Source: Euborellia annulipes (taxonomy: Eukaryota > Arthropoda > Insecta > Dermaptera > Anisolabididae). From it: 64,000 nt of DNA. Under the pieces are notes generated by a model, which saw only the letters and a list, made by a program, of their open reading frames with translations, ran no database searches and had not been told where the DNA came from. The DNA is taken from assembly GCA_023213315.1 (NCBI GenBank), contig JAKCPI010011670.1, positions 1 to 64,000 of the forward strand, read 5' to 3'. This document shows, piece after piece, positions 1 through 10,372 of this stretch; positions within the stretch are counted from its first letter, which is position 1; each line of letters starts with the position of its first letter. Both the position numbers and the translations under genes were made by a program.

Positions 1-403
1 GGCATCTACGAGGAGAGGGGAGTTGCTGTGACATCCCGTCCTGTGGAAGGGACGTAAAGAAGGTTCCCTCTCAATGATGCATTCTTCGAAAGGAGTAGGC
101 TACACGCCGGTGCTGAGGGAGTCCCTCCTCAAACCAGGACATCCTCCATAGCATAGAAGAGGTTGGATATAAGGAGCCGGTTGGAACCAGAAATAAGGAT
201 TAGTTCACTAGCAAGAGACGAGAGCAGGAGGAGGAGTTAGAGATAGGAAATGATGTAACTTCACGGGGTGCCGGTAGATGGCTACGGCCAGAGGCCGGTT
301 GGGTTTGAGGTGTGTGTCTTCGTACACGTAAGCACCTCGGGTAAATAAACGGGGATCCCGATAGGAATTTCAAATAATAATAATAATATATATAAAAAAA
401 TAG
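1..403 (+). mobile_element. 3' part of a composite SINE, cut by the window edge
   Basis: This stretch matches 41329-41722 almost base for base and ends in an A/AT-rich tail at about 371-403. The complete copy downstream has a tRNA-like head, so this is the same element lacking its head because the window starts inside it. The 3' part (GGCCGGTTGGGTTTGAGG, a GTACACGTAAGC palindrome, then CCTCGGGTAAATAAACGG) resembles the 3' end of the Jockey-like LINE at 42600-42890, which suggests a LINE-derived tail. A 72-codon open frame on the minus strand here recurs in the other copy and is a by-product of the repeat, not a gene. Confidence 0.8.
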
Positions 404-559
404 ACAACCAAGTTGCAAAACTCTTCACAATATATAAAGTGGGAAAGTTTTGCAATTTAATTGCCTATTTTTCCTTTGGAAAAATATATTCGAATTTTGA
501 AAATTTTTTACAGAATTTTAAAAACAGAATGCTTTATTTTTATTAAAAATTAATAGAAA

Positions 560-640
560 AAGCCCCCGGGCTTGGTGTAGTTGGTAGAGTGCCTACCTTC
601 TATATCGAGTTGGTTAAGTGAAATTTTCACGTTCAAGAAA
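560..640 (+). mobile_element. SINE-B head fragment
   Basis: GGGCTTGGTGTAGTTGGTAG followed by AGTGCCTACCTTCTATA matches the tRNA-like head (A-box TGGTGTAGTTGG) of the longer SINE-B copies at 29725 and 59041. The B-box part is degraded here. Confidence 0.65.
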
Positions 641-644
641 CCTA

Positions 645-770
645 AAATAGAAATGGTTGCCATGACAACAAAGTATCTTGAATTCTGTGACAAACACAAA
701 AGACAACTTCATTTCATTAACCCAAGTTTTGTACTGTGCGACATACCACACCAGATTTTAACAAATGAAA
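645..770 (+). repeat. R1 3' fragment with half of the terminal palindrome
   Basis: AGAAATGGTTGCCATGACAA and the distal TGTACTGTGCGACATACCACACCAGATTTT arm match the 3' third of R1 as seen at 10850-11055. The middle of the palindrome is missing. The open frame that crosses this stretch is chance. Confidence 0.6.
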
Positions 771-779
771 AATTTCTAT

Positions 780-1665
780 TTACCCATAAAAATTCGTCAA
801 CTAGTTTCTTAAATGCTAAAAATAAAAATATTTAAATCTCACAATTAGAATTCAATAATTAATTTTATAAAATAAAATTTTATTTATTTTATAGGTATTT
901 AAGATTTTCAATGTTGATTGGAAGCTTGATAAGTTCTTTGAAATCTGGATAGAGTTACCTGACAACTTGTTATTGATCATTATTCTGCTGCTGCCATATG
1001 GAAGCGAAGACATAGCGCGCTAATCATCTCTAGAGAGAGGATATATTCTCCAAGTTCATATAACTTGGATGACAAGAGAAAGAGAAAGAGAGTTAACGTC
1101 AAAATATTTTCATATATTAATAAAATTAGATTGAAAGAGACATTATCCCTTTGAGAGACAACAAACAACTCACTCTCTCTTCATTACGTGTACAGGTATC
1201 TTCAAAAGCAAATAAAAAAATTATAAAAGGAAATAGATTAACTCTAAATCTGTCTACTCTCTTATAGAAACGAATATTTTATGAAATGTTTTATTTTATG
1301 TATTTTATCAATACCTATCTATATATTGAAATATAAGGCCCACTATGAAAAAGTAAAACTGGCAAACCATTGGCTCTAATTGAAATATTATACTTAATTT
1401 AATCAGTTAAATTTAAAAAAAAATACAAGGTAATGTCTCAATTTTGTTAGTAAATACACTTTATATGTTTTGCGACAACTTAATGTGTCATCTTCAAAAT
1501 CTTAATTAATTTTCTTTATATTAAAAAAAAGCCCATAAAAATTCGTCAACTAGTTTCTTAAAGAGTAAATGCGAAAAATGGAAATGAAAATATTTAAATC
1601 TTACAATTAAAATTCTATAATTAATTTTATAAATAAAATTTTATTTCTTTTAATAAGATTTTCAA
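780..1665 (-). repeat. two family E fragments in AT-rich sequence
   Basis: CCCATAAAAATTCGTCAACT occurs at about 784 and 1532, each followed by AT-rich sequence carrying ATTTAAATCTCACAATTAGA-like blocks. This is the reverse complement of the family E block (GAAACTACTTGACGGATTTTTATGGGC) seen at 4000, 4265, 38700 and elsewhere. A degraded hammerhead-like hairpin (minus) lies at about 1470-1503. The sequence between (900-1470) has no recognised gene; it includes a GAGAGAAAG-rich stretch near 1075-1095. Confidence 0.5.
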
Positions 1666-1848
1666 TATCCATGATAATTTTCTTATTATGTTTGTAATGT
1701 ATATACTGCTTTTATGTTAATGGAGTATTTTCCTAATTAACTGGACTGATTAAATGCAATATTTACGGTATATCAGTTTTGAAAATTGACATACTGAGTA
1801 ACATTGATACGTACTAATAATAAAAATATATTTTAACATTGTTTCTAG

Positions 1849-3282
1849 TAGACATGGGTGATACTGTATCAATCTGATATTTTGTATCAGGTATGAAAAA
1901 GTAACAGGTACACATAATGAGTACGAGCAAAAAATATCAGGTATTTAAATACCAAAGTAAAAATCAGATAACTTATTTATTAAAAAAAAAATATATATAT
2001 ATATATATTTTTCATTTCTGCTCTCTTTCTTAAAGTGAAGAAAAGAGAAATAATGTATAAGTAATAATTAGATTTGTATTTAATTATTATAGGGCCTAGT
2101 GAGAAAAGTAGAGTCAAAAATGTAAAAATGATTCGGAATGACGTTCGAAAAGCGCGCCAGAGCTAGCGAAATGGCCCTGTCAGGAGAGAAGAGACGGGGC
2201 GGGGCGGGGCGTCGCGAGTTGAGGGTCGCAAGAGAGAAGGAATGAGAGAGCAGGCGATACGAAAACTGTATCGGGTAAGGAACGACGCTCTAAAGTGAAA
2301 AGCAAGTATTTGATCAATGCGCAAGCGCGAGCGAGATATCAGGTACGAGTGAGAAAGGAATACGCGTCCTGTCCAGGTCCAGTCAAGTATGCTCGAGTTG
2401 TTGATACTCAAATAACAGATACAAAAAGTATATGTTATTTGCTCGGTATTCGTTTCTCACTCGAACCTGATATCTCGCTCGCGCTTGCGCATTGATCAAA
2501 TACTTGCTTTTCACTTTAGAGCGTCGTTCCTTACCCGATACAGTTTTCGTATCGCCTGCTCTCTCATTCCTTCTCTCTTGCGACCCTCAACTCGCGACGC
2601 CCCGCCCCGCCCCGTCTCTTCTCTCCTGACAGGGCCATTTCGCAAGCTCTGGCGCGCTTTTCGAACGTCATTCCGAATCATTTTTACATTTTTGACTCTA
2701 CTTTTCTCACTAGGCCCTATAATAATTAAATACAAATCTAATTATTACTTATACATTATTTCTCTTTTCTTCACTTTAAGAAAGAGAGCAGAAATGAAAA
2801 AAATATATATATATATTTTTTTTTTAATAAATAAGTTATCTGATTTTTACTTTGAAACTATTTTTTTTTTTTTATATAAAAACATTAATTAAAAAAATAA
2901 AAATATATGTAACTGTGAATTGAAATACATAATGAATAGAATTAAATTAAATTTCGTTCGCCGGCACAGAAATTTGTTAATTATTTTTCTAATGCAGTAT
3001 ATAAATTGACATTTTAAATTTGGAGACATGTCAGTTCACTGTTTGGAAAACTCTTTAGTAATGAATAATTATGAGTTTGTTCTCAACACAAGAATAAATA
3101 GGGTAGAAAACATTTGAAAAAATGTTAGACACGTTGTTATTGACTTGAATTAATGTAAAGTTAGCGTTGCTGGGTGAAATTTGTTTCGGGTACAAAAGTA
3201 TCAGGTAAAAATATCGGGTCAGAACAAGTACCTGTAACAGCTGGTACCTGGTACAGCAAAATCGAGTAATGACCCATGTCTA
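1849..3282. mobile_element. hAT-like non-autonomous foldback element (1.43 kb)
   Basis: Terminal inverted repeats TAGACATGGGTgAT and TAGACATGGGTcAT bound the element. The flanking 8-mers GTTTCTAG (1841-1848) and GTTTCTAC (3283-3290) match at 7 of 8 bases, as expected for the 8 bp hAT target duplication. Inside are two very long inverted arms (1953-2363 and 2446-2854, about 97% complementary) around an ~82 bp loop. The arm cores are GC- and CpG-rich, unlike the AT-rich surroundings. Subterminal regions repeat GTATCAGGTA, GTACC and CAGGTAC motifs that could bind transposase. No transposase is encoded; open frames inside the arms mirror each other. Family assignment rests on duplication length and end structure. 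Confidence 0.8.
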
Positions 3283-3290
3283 GTTTCTAC

Positions 3291-3990
3291 TTTAATTTAC
3301 TTAGAAAAATAGAAAATTTAATTATATAATAATTTTTGTAATTTATTCTTAGAGAGATTTAATTAATTAGCTTTGGTTTTTCCATAGAACCCCAATGCTT
3401 TCTATTGGGTAAAATTCCAGAATTTTTTTGAGCCCTTTAAAAAAATATTTGTCTACCCCTAATCCGAGATAATGGAAATTCCTCTACCTAAATAAAAAAT
3501 CTGGTGTGACTTATCTTCGGTAATCGAAAGTTTTGTACTGTGCTCTCACACCAATTTTTTTTTCGAGGTTCTCATAGCATCAAACTTGACCAGATGGTGC
3601 TGAACTACGATTACTTCCATTAGAAAAAATGGTGTGCCCTAGCCATGTTTTGTCTACATCGGGTATTCTAACAAAACCTTAAATTTGATAGCATTTGGTG
3701 TAGTGGGTCCAGAGATATTTAATTTACAAAAAAAATCAATAAAAATAGTTTATACTTTACAAACAGATAGAATTTGTCTTTTATATAATTGTATAAAAGA
3801 ATATAGAATAATAATTGTGAGATCTAATTATTTACTATTGATCAATATTTTAATTTCTAATTCTATGGGTCCTACTGAAATTTCATAACGAATTTTCATG
3901 AATGTAAAATTATTAAAATTAAAATAAACCCTGAAGAAACCTGATATGTATGAATTGTGACTTAACTTTGCGGTCTTCACTACAACTCTG
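3291..3990. other. intergenic, R1 palindrome and SINE-C-like remnants
   Basis: At 3500-3570 ATCTGGTGTGACTTATCTTCGGTAATCGAAAGT followed by CTGTGCTCTCACACCAA is a decayed R1 terminal palindrome. At about 3390-3440 CCAATGCTTTCTATTGGGTAAAATTCCAGAATT resembles the SINE-C tail at 13318-13350. The remainder is AT-rich with no supported gene. Confidence 0.45.
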
Positions 3991-4385
3991 AAACTACTTG
4001 ACGGATTTTTATGGGCTGTTTTTCAATATAATATGGCATTTTTCGAAAGTGTTTTAAGTCTTATATTTGTTTTTGGAAAAACTCATAAATACCCGCTTGC
4101 GACCCATCAAAAGCGGGCTGTACAACTAGTAATTAAATATAATATTTTGTAAATCAGAAATCATGATAATTTTTGTTTAAATTATAAATATATATTTAAA
4201 TGATTAATTATAGAATATTTATCGCGAAATTTAATTATAATTTTTTCTTTAAAACGCAAAAACTTCGAAACTACTTGACGGATTTTTATGGGGTTTTTTT
4301 CATATGTATAGAGAATTTCACGAGGGTGGTGATTTATTTTTCGGAAAACTCATCAACGGTGTCTAGAAATAAAAAAATTAATTAA
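3985..4385 (+). repeat. two family E units
   Basis: Two copies of GAAACTACTTGACGGATTTT (about 3991 and 4267) each continue into TTATGGG and a T-run, with ATAAATAT/TTAATTATAGAATATT-type sequence between. At 4085-4130 a family D head lies in reverse (AAGCGGGCTGTACAACTAGT). Similar E units recur at 38700, 39760-40275, 44345, 50230, 53450, 53800 and 54000. Confidence 0.55.
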
Positions 4386-4494
4386 TATCTTTGCTATAAT
4401 TACTTGCTTTAAGGAGAAACTTACAAATGAGGGGAATGAAGCTAAAGAAAAGTGGTAATAACCGTAGGAAAAAAAAAACTCTTTATACGGCAAC

Positions 4495-4560
4495 CATCAT
4501 TATAACCCTGATGATGGTAATTAAAACCGAAACGTTTATTTGACTAAACGTTTAATAATA
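4495..4560 (+). other. hammerhead-like hairpin
   Basis: CCCTGATGATGGTAATTAAAACCGAAACGTTTA carries the recurrent core CTGATGA-T, a GGT/ACC stem with an AATTAAA loop, then GAAACGTT. No clear outer helix is seen in this copy. See the finding on the recurrent hairpin. Confidence 0.4.
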
Positions 4561-4626
4561 TTTCAAAATGTTGACATATAACGTTTTATGAATGGATAAA
4601 TATTCATAGAGTTGAATTTCTCTCTC

Positions 4627-4652
4627 GTTGTTGTTGTTGTTGTTGTTGTTGA
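4627..4652. repeat. (GTT)n microsatellite
   Basis: About eight GTT units in a row, in a stretch without genes (4560-4900) that also holds poly-T and A-rich runs. Confidence 0.9.
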
Positions 4653-4907
4653 ACATAAAAAATATTCGTGACAATTTTACAGTAATTTAAAAGCTATTAG
4701 CGGCAGCAAAGAGAGGGAAGAAATTATAGTTGTTGCGTTTTTTTTTTTAATATTTTCTAGCAAGAAAGAAAAAACAAAATAATAAAAAAGAAACAGAGAA
4801 AGAGAGAAGTTGTTATTGGCTGTTGACCTTTAAAATATTCATTCTTAAACTCTTTAAAAAAAAAATCATATAATTCGTAAGTGAAAATAAAAAAAAAAAA
4901 GAGTTCT

Positions 4908-5035
4908 TGGGTCATAGCATAGTGGTAGAGTTCTTGTCTTTTATGCTAGAGGCTCGCACCTGTCTCATGCGACATAAATTGAAATGGTTACCAATCTAAA
5001 TGGAGACCTTTAAAAGACCTTAATCAATTTATTTA
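4908..5035 (+). mobile_element. SINE-A copy
   Basis: TGGGTCATAGCATAGTGGTAG (A-box-like) is followed by AGTTCTTGTC, a degraded B-box region (GAGGCTCGCACCTG), the CTCATGCGACAT block, and the tail ACCAATCTAAATGGAGACC...AAAGACCTTAA. It is a tRNA-derived SINE with the same layout as 19301-19445. Confidence 0.75.
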
Positions 5036-5109
5036 ACAAACATATAATTGTGGAATCCTAAATTAAGTGAAAAAAAAAATATGTATAATTATTATGTTGA
5101 ATTCATTAT

Positions 5110-5205
5110 ATAACTAGTTGGGTCGCCCGCCTTTGGCGGAAGTCTGCGCCTTTTTACTTTCTCTTACCCTATATATGAAATATATATAGAGAGAAAGTAT
5201 TGTTA
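5110..5205 (+). repeat. family D head joined to an R1 5' palindrome
   Basis: ACTAGTTGGGTCGCCCGCCT (family D head with a short GCC..GGC inverted stem) is followed at 5151 by TTACTTTCTCTTACCCTATA...TATAGAGAGAAAGTATTG, the 5' palindrome of R1. R1 stops after about 50 bp. Poly-C runs follow at 5350-5365 and 5510-5520. Confidence 0.55.
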
Positions 5206-5639
5206 ATAGTATTTTCGGCCATACAGACTTTAAACCAAGAGTAGTCAATCTTTCAACGCAAAATATTTATAAATAAAAATACTTTGTTTTTAAAAAGTCA
5301 ATTATTTTTATTAAAATATCAGAAAAAACGCTCTTTCCTACCAAACAAATCCCCCCCCCCCCCCCAAGGGCTCTGATTTTTATAAAATGTTATATTATTT
5401 TAAATAAAATATTACAAAATATATTAAATATCTTTTGGCCAAATTTGAATACCTATTTGTAAGTAAATTTTAAGAAAAAAAAATGTTTGACCCCCAAGAA
5501 AAGAATTTGCCCCCCCCCCTCTCCCCTAAGAAAAAGTTAGAATGACGTCACTGGATATAAAGTATTTTAGAAGGAACCAGAGAATAAAAAGTATTTTAAT
5601 TACTATATTTATTTATTTAATTTGATATTTATTTCAATA

Positions 5640-5965
5640 TTTATTATTGAGGGTAGTGTATTAAATAAGAAAATGCAGCAATATTTTTTTCTTTAAATAT
5701 TTATTTTATTTGTACAGCTGACGTTTCGGTTCTATGCTAGAACCATCTTCAGATCTGACAAAAAGTCTTTGTTAAAGTGTCATAGTGGATTTTATACATT
5801 TTTAGAACCTTCTTGTTCTATAATATAAATATAACATATATCCAGTGCCTGATCATCACACATAGGATCTAAAAATATATAAAACCACTATGACTTTTTG
5901 TGAGCTTTGAAGATGGTTCCAACATAGAACCGAAAAGTACAGCTTTATAAATAAAATAAATAAAA
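5640..5965. mobile_element. inverted-repeat element with two hammerhead-like hairpins
   Basis: Imperfect inverted arms face each other: left 5700-5800 (GACGTTTCGGTTCTATGCTA, then TCTTCAG) and right 5870-5955 (TTGAAGATGGTTCCAACAT, then GAACCGAAAAG). The left arm read on the minus strand gives CTGAAGAT, a GGTTCT/AGAACC stem, GAAACGTC, and an outer helix formed by 5710-5719 with 5753-5762. The right arm (plus, 5908-5945) keeps the GGTTC/GAACC stem but has GAAAAGTA. Each hairpin is followed on its own strand by AAATAAAATAAAT, like a polyadenylation region. There is no protein-coding content. Confidence 0.6.
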
Positions 5966-6059
5966 AAAAAAAAAATTTTTTTTCAAAAAAATATTAATAG
6001 CCTTATTCAGATTGTTGTATTATTTGAAATTCCCACCATTATTATATTATTTACCCGAG

Positions 6060-6190
6060 ATGCACTCGTCCGGTACTCTGGTTATATGACAATTAGAGAA
6101 TTCTCCAAGAGCAACTTCAAAATAATTTAAAACAGTGTGACATATCATTTTAATCGGAAGAATCTCTAGTTTTAGAATATCTATGTTATG
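6060..6190. repeat. right end of a family F element
   Basis: GTGTGACATATCATTTTAAT, CGGAAGAATCTCTAGTTTTAGAATATC matches the right terminal repeat of family F as seen at 35885-35930. The opposite end was not found nearby. The stretch 6190-6660 after it is AT-rich, with poly-A at 6488-6514 and poly-T at 6561-6582, and no gene. Confidence 0.5.
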
Positions 6191-6676
6191 CAAGGAGAAA
6201 TATTTACTCGACTTAATAATTTTTATTAAATCTCGTCCGGAGTAGAACGAAGCGAGGTAGTAAAATGAATAAAAAAAAAAACCCTTTTAAAGTTCTTTTC
6301 TGTATATTTTATATTGGTAAAAAGAAAAAAAAAAATAGTCAAATCTAAATTTAGCCAAGAGAAAAAGGGCGAGAGGGAATAAATTTTCTCTTTGTAAATT
6401 TGAATAGCAGAAAGAGATAGAAAGCTTTTTTGGTGACATTGCAGTTTGTAGCATTCACCACAACCGGAAACAGAAATAAATAGATTTTCAAAAAAAAAAA
6501 AAAAAAAAAAAAAAATGAAATTTTCTCTTATCTAGATTTACTTTATTTTAAACATGAATCATTTTTTTTTTTTTTTTTTTTTTAATTGAGAACTAAAGAA
6601 ATGAGCATGGAGGTTGAAATTTCACAACTTTTTAAATAAAGGACAGGAAGGGGCAAATTTTTCAACTAGTCGAGAG

Positions 6677-6804
6677 CATGGGGCGTAACTAGGGAATTTG
6701 GCAGGGGGCATGGGACCAGCTATCTTCCGGGGGCCCTGGAAAGCCTCATATTTCCTCAATTTTTCTTGGGGCAGGGGAGGGGCACGAGCCTAGTTACGCC
6801 CATG
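6677..6804. mobile_element. 128 bp hAT-like MITE
   Basis: Ends CATGGGGCGTAACTAGGG and, in reverse complement, CATGGGCGTAACTAGGC form inverted repeats of about 17 bp. The element is flanked by a perfect 8 bp direct repeat GTCGAGAG (6669-6676 and 6805-6812). The interior is G-rich. No coding capacity. Confidence 0.85.
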
Positions 6805-7018
6805 GTCGAGAGTTGTTAATTTATATTTATCACGAATGTGTTTATTAAAGCTTTTGTGGTTTGAATTATTATTATTAGGAGAATTTTTAGTTATAGACCA
6901 CATTTTTGTATTAATTATTTATTAAAAATATAACGTTTCGACTGCTTAACTTGCTCCGACTTAAGTGAACTGACCACAGATCAAACACAATCAAAATTGG
7001 ACAGTTCCATGTTAAAAA

Positions 7019-7623
7019 TTGACTGTCATGTCTGTTACGTGCCTTTTTATATGCAATGACGTCAGCGCCATCTGCAGGCATTCCTTTGACGTTAAATTCA
7101 AATTTTCCCGCCATTTTTCATTCATTTCCATGAAATTAGTCACAATCATCAAAGCCAGAGTGTTTTTACATAACTTTTTAAGTAATAAGTTTTTTTTTTT
7201 TAATTTAATTTTAACATACAAAATATTATTAAGTGATTCCAAAATACATAAATATTATGTAAACACTTGCTTTGATGATTGTGACTAAATTTCTATGAAG
7301 TTAGATTCAAATTTTGCCGCCATTTTCACTTATTCTCATGAAATTAGTCATAATCATCAAAGCAAGTGTTTACATAATATTTATGTACTATGTAATTTTG
7401 AAATCATTTAATAATATTTTGTTTAATCTTATGTTAAAATCAAATTAAAAAAAACTTACTTATTACATAAAAAGTTATTTAAAAACACTCGGACTTTGAT
7501 TATTGTGATTAATTTCATGGAGTGAAAAATGGCGGGAAAATTTGAATTTAACTTCATAGGAATGCCTGCAGATGGCGCTGACGTCGTTGTAATATAGAAA
7601 GGCACGTAACGGACATGACAGTA
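7019..7623. repeat. 600 bp palindromic element with nested internal repeats
   Basis: Left GACTGTCATGTCTGTTACGTGCC (from 7021) pairs with right GGCACGTAACGGACATGACAGT (to 7622); the arms of about 300 bp meet near 7320. Within them the block TTCAAATTTTCCCGCCAT...GAAATTAGTCACAATCATCAAAG occurs three times (about 7099, 7307 and reversed near 7490-7555), so the palindrome is nested. Open frames on both strands mirror each other and are not counted as genes. No target duplication was identified, so the transposon class is unknown. Confidence 0.75.
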
Positions 7624-8236
7624 GGAATGGGAAAAAAGTATTAAAAAAAAAAAATATGCATATATAATGTGATTTACGGCATAGTTTAAAGTTACGTATA
7701 CTTCGAATTTATTTTTCATCTTGATTACAGAGTGAATTAATAAATATAAAAAGCCTTCAGGATTAAAAAAAAAAAACATACCCGGCTAGAATGTTAAAAA
7801 AAAAAATTCGTCACAGCATGCTGTATAAATATCTAATAACCATGGTATGTATTTAGTAAAAGTTGAATCTATCATATTAGGCTCAAAAAAAAAAAAAAAA
7901 AAAAAAATTAAAATTACCCTATAGAGTGTCAAAGGGAGAGTATGTGTTTTAAAATTGATTAAATAAGTGACAACACACAAGAGAGAGAGTGGGAGTACGT
8001 ACATACAGCAAGTAAAAAAAAAAAAAAAAATGACTTGCAAAGGGAGAAAAAGTAAACAAGTCTTTTAAAAAGCAATTTGTAAGGCGAGAAGATTAATCAA
8101 AAATTAATTTAAAAATAAAAAAAGAGAGAGAAAAGAATTATGTTGTTTGATGATCCAAAGAGAAAGAATTTGAGAAAAACAAAAAAAAATATTGTTTTTG
8201 TATTTACTAGGTATATGAAAAATAATTTTTAAAAAA
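7624..8236. other. AT-rich intergenic stretch, homopolymer rich
   Basis: Poly-A runs at about 7645, 7765, 7795, 7887-7908 and 8013-8030 and GAGAGA stretches. No supported gene or recognisable element. Confidence 0.6.
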
Positions 8237-8330
8237 ATCTGGTGTGATTAGTCGCACACACACAACTTTCTCTTACCATTTCGCAAGAGAAAGTTGTGCA
8301 CCGTGCCGATCATACCAGATTTTTTGTGTC
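8237..8330. repeat. stand-alone R1-type terminal palindrome
   Basis: AAAAAAATCTGGTGTGATTAG ... CATACCAGATTTTTTGTGTCGAG forms a ~90 bp inverted repeat centred on ACTTTCTCTTACCATTTCGCAAGAGAAAGT. It is the 3' palindrome of R1 without the rest of R1. Confidence 0.75.
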
Positions 8331-8334
8331 GAGC

Positions 8335-8938
8335 CACTGACTTCATTGATTTAGTAAAGTGTACTTCACAACTTTAAATCTTAAAAGCCTTGAATTTTAT
8401 TTTATTGAATATATTACAATGATTAATACAAATCAGTTTAAACACAATGGATGATTAGCGAGAAAAAATATCGTAAAATGGAAAAAAAAAATGTAACTGA
8501 CAGCGAGAAAAGAGTATTATTTTATGCGACGTTGCCAGAGTGGTCTGAGTCTCGTGACTACCTCATTTTTAAATATTGGCGACTGTCATTTTGGAGAATT
8601 TTTTGATTTTCTTGTTAAAATATCTTTAAAAGCCTCCGTCAGAAACTTTTGATTTTATTTTTAACGTATTCTTCGGAAGTGAATTGATAAAATATAAGTT
8701 TTTTGTTTTTTTACCTATTGCAGAGGTGGCTATATAATTCGATATGTGTGCATTTCGTCGTATATTCCCCATAGACTACATGTTAAATTTCAATTTTTTT
8801 AAAAATTAATTACACGATAACCCTGGGTCAGATCTGCTTCAAAATTTTATTTTATACGTTTGTGATAGTGATTAATAACATATTAAAAAATTAGCTTTTA
8901 ATCTAATAAAGTGCTTTAATATCCGAACCACCTTAAAG
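8335..8938 (-). mobile_element. truncated copy of the 61421-62220 element
   Basis: About 550 bp here (8385-8938) match 61421-61975 in opposite orientation, roughly 85-90% by eye. Landmarks include CTGTCAGCGAGAAAAGAG, GGCGACTGTCATTTTGGAGA and GAGGTGGCTATATAATTCGA. It ends in CCGAACCACCTTA, the counterpart of the AGGTTGTTCGG terminal repeat of the complete copy. The distal ~240 bp are missing. Its flank at 8935-9000 is R1 sequence (AAAGAGCATCTAAAAAATAG), suggesting insertion into an R1 copy. Confidence 0.7.
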
Positions 8939-9005
8939 AGCATCTAAAAAATAGATCATTTATGAATTTTAAACAAAACCGTTGGAGCGAATTTTGAACT
9001 AAAGC
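8935..9005 (-). repeat. R1 fragment
   Basis: AAGAGCATCTAAAAAATAG through CCGTTGGAGCGAATTTTGA matches the reverse strand of R1 (compare 12270-12320). Sequence from 9005 to 9250 is otherwise unassigned, with an ATC/ATT triplet run at 9119-9143. Confidence 0.6.
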
Positions 9006-9251
9006 TTAAAATTTAAACATTATGGCAATTCCCCGTATATATATATATAATAATAAGCTCGGATAGCTAAAAGCGATCAGAATAGCAACTTGTGCAATTT
9101 AAGCCAACTAACTACTAATCATCATCATCATCATCATTATTATTGTGTTAATTATCGTATCTTATACTCTCATCACTTTCTCTTTATTATACTAAGTTCT
9201 ATATGAGCCTATAAATTTGTTAATGCATTGACAGAGGGCCAAAAAAATTGT

Positions 9252-9395
9252 CGTTGGGTCATAGCACAGTGTTAGAGTTCTCTCTTGTGCATAGGGGTTC
9301 GTACTCCATGCGTCAGAGGTTCGTTTCTCATGCGACAAATATTTTAATTGGTAACCCAATCAATAAATAAAGGGTCTCTATTGGTCTATGCCAAA
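9252..9395 (+). mobile_element. SINE-A copy
   Basis: TTGGGTCATAGCACAGTGTTAG, AGTTCTCTCTTGTGC, then CAGAGGTTCG (B-box-like), CTCATGCGACA, and a GGTAACCCAATCAATAAATAAAGGG tail. An extra partial repeat of the B-box region (GGGGTTCGTACTCC) precedes it. At 9480-9535 a reversed SINE-B head remnant follows (CTAACCTCTACACCACGCCC). Confidence 0.65.
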
Positions 9396-9699
9396 AAAAT
9401 CTTATGTAACTTCAAAAATAACGTACAAGAGCAACAATCACTACAATTGTTGCACTTTTTTTTTTTTTTAAACATTCACACTTTTTTCTCGCTAACCTCT
9501 ACACCACGCCCCGTGGGCTTTGTCGCACTTAATAAAAGTCAAGGGTAACCATATTATCTTGTTTACATTTTATTTAAACATATATTAAAGGAGCGGACAA
9601 GTCAGTCTCTATGTTAACACCTTATATCCACTGCTTCCATCTATCGGACACTATTGACACTAAACATTTTATTTAAATAACACATAGCTTTTTTTTTTT

Positions 9700-10292
9700 T
9701 ACTTTCATCTTACCTCTATATATATATGTAAGAAAGTATTGGTTCATTGTCAAAAATTCGATGTCGAGATTTTGATGGATATACACGTTTTGAGGTCCCC
9801 TGAATCCAAAAAAGTGGTTTTCGCGACATGGTTCTGTGAACAAAATATCTCAGGAACTAAAAGAGTTACGAAGTTGAAATTTTATATTTAAGTTAGACAC
9901 CTCCCCAAGAGGTGAAAAATAAGCTTTTGAACAAAATCGCCCAAAAAGTACTAGTACTTTACTTATGTACTTTTTCAGTTTTTTTCGATTTTCTCAAAAT
10001 TCGCTGCAACGATTTTGTTTAAAATTCATAAATGAACGATTTTTTAGATGCTCTTTAAAAAGTATATCAGTGAAATTTTTCGTGGAAATCGTTTGAAGTA
10101 CACTTTACTGATGTGGAAGCATTGGTAGCTCAGCGCCATCTGTGAATCATCGCGTGGTCAATTTTGGAACTAAAGTGCTAAGAGCAACTAAATATATCTC
10201 GTCACAAAAAATCTGGTGTGACAAGCACACAGTACACAACTTTCTCTTGCCAAACTTGTGTGCTGTGCGACCAGTCACGCCAGATTTTTTCA
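9700..10292 (+). repeat. R1 copy with diverged 3' part
   Basis: Starts with TTACTTTCATCTTACCTCTA palindrome and continues through TCGATGTCGAGATTTTGATG, TTGAGGTCCCCTGAATCC, GTACTAGTACTTTACTTATG and TTAGATGCTCTTTAAAAAG. It ends in a palindrome (AAATCTGGTGTGACAAGC ... CACGCCAGATTTTTTC) that has lost part of one arm. The segment 10090-10190 differs from other copies. No coding potential is conserved between R1 copies. Confidence 0.75.
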
Positions 10293-10372
10293 AGATAAAA
10301 TTAAAAAAAAAAAAAAATTTGTTGACATCATCGCTTTAATGCACCGGTTAAAAAAAAAATATCTATTTTTTT

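Noticed and set aside
2163..2892. Open frames of 66-135 codons on both strands in the foldback arms
   Set aside because: The same sequence is read in both directions from two inverted arms. High GC removes stops by chance, and no domain is recognisable.
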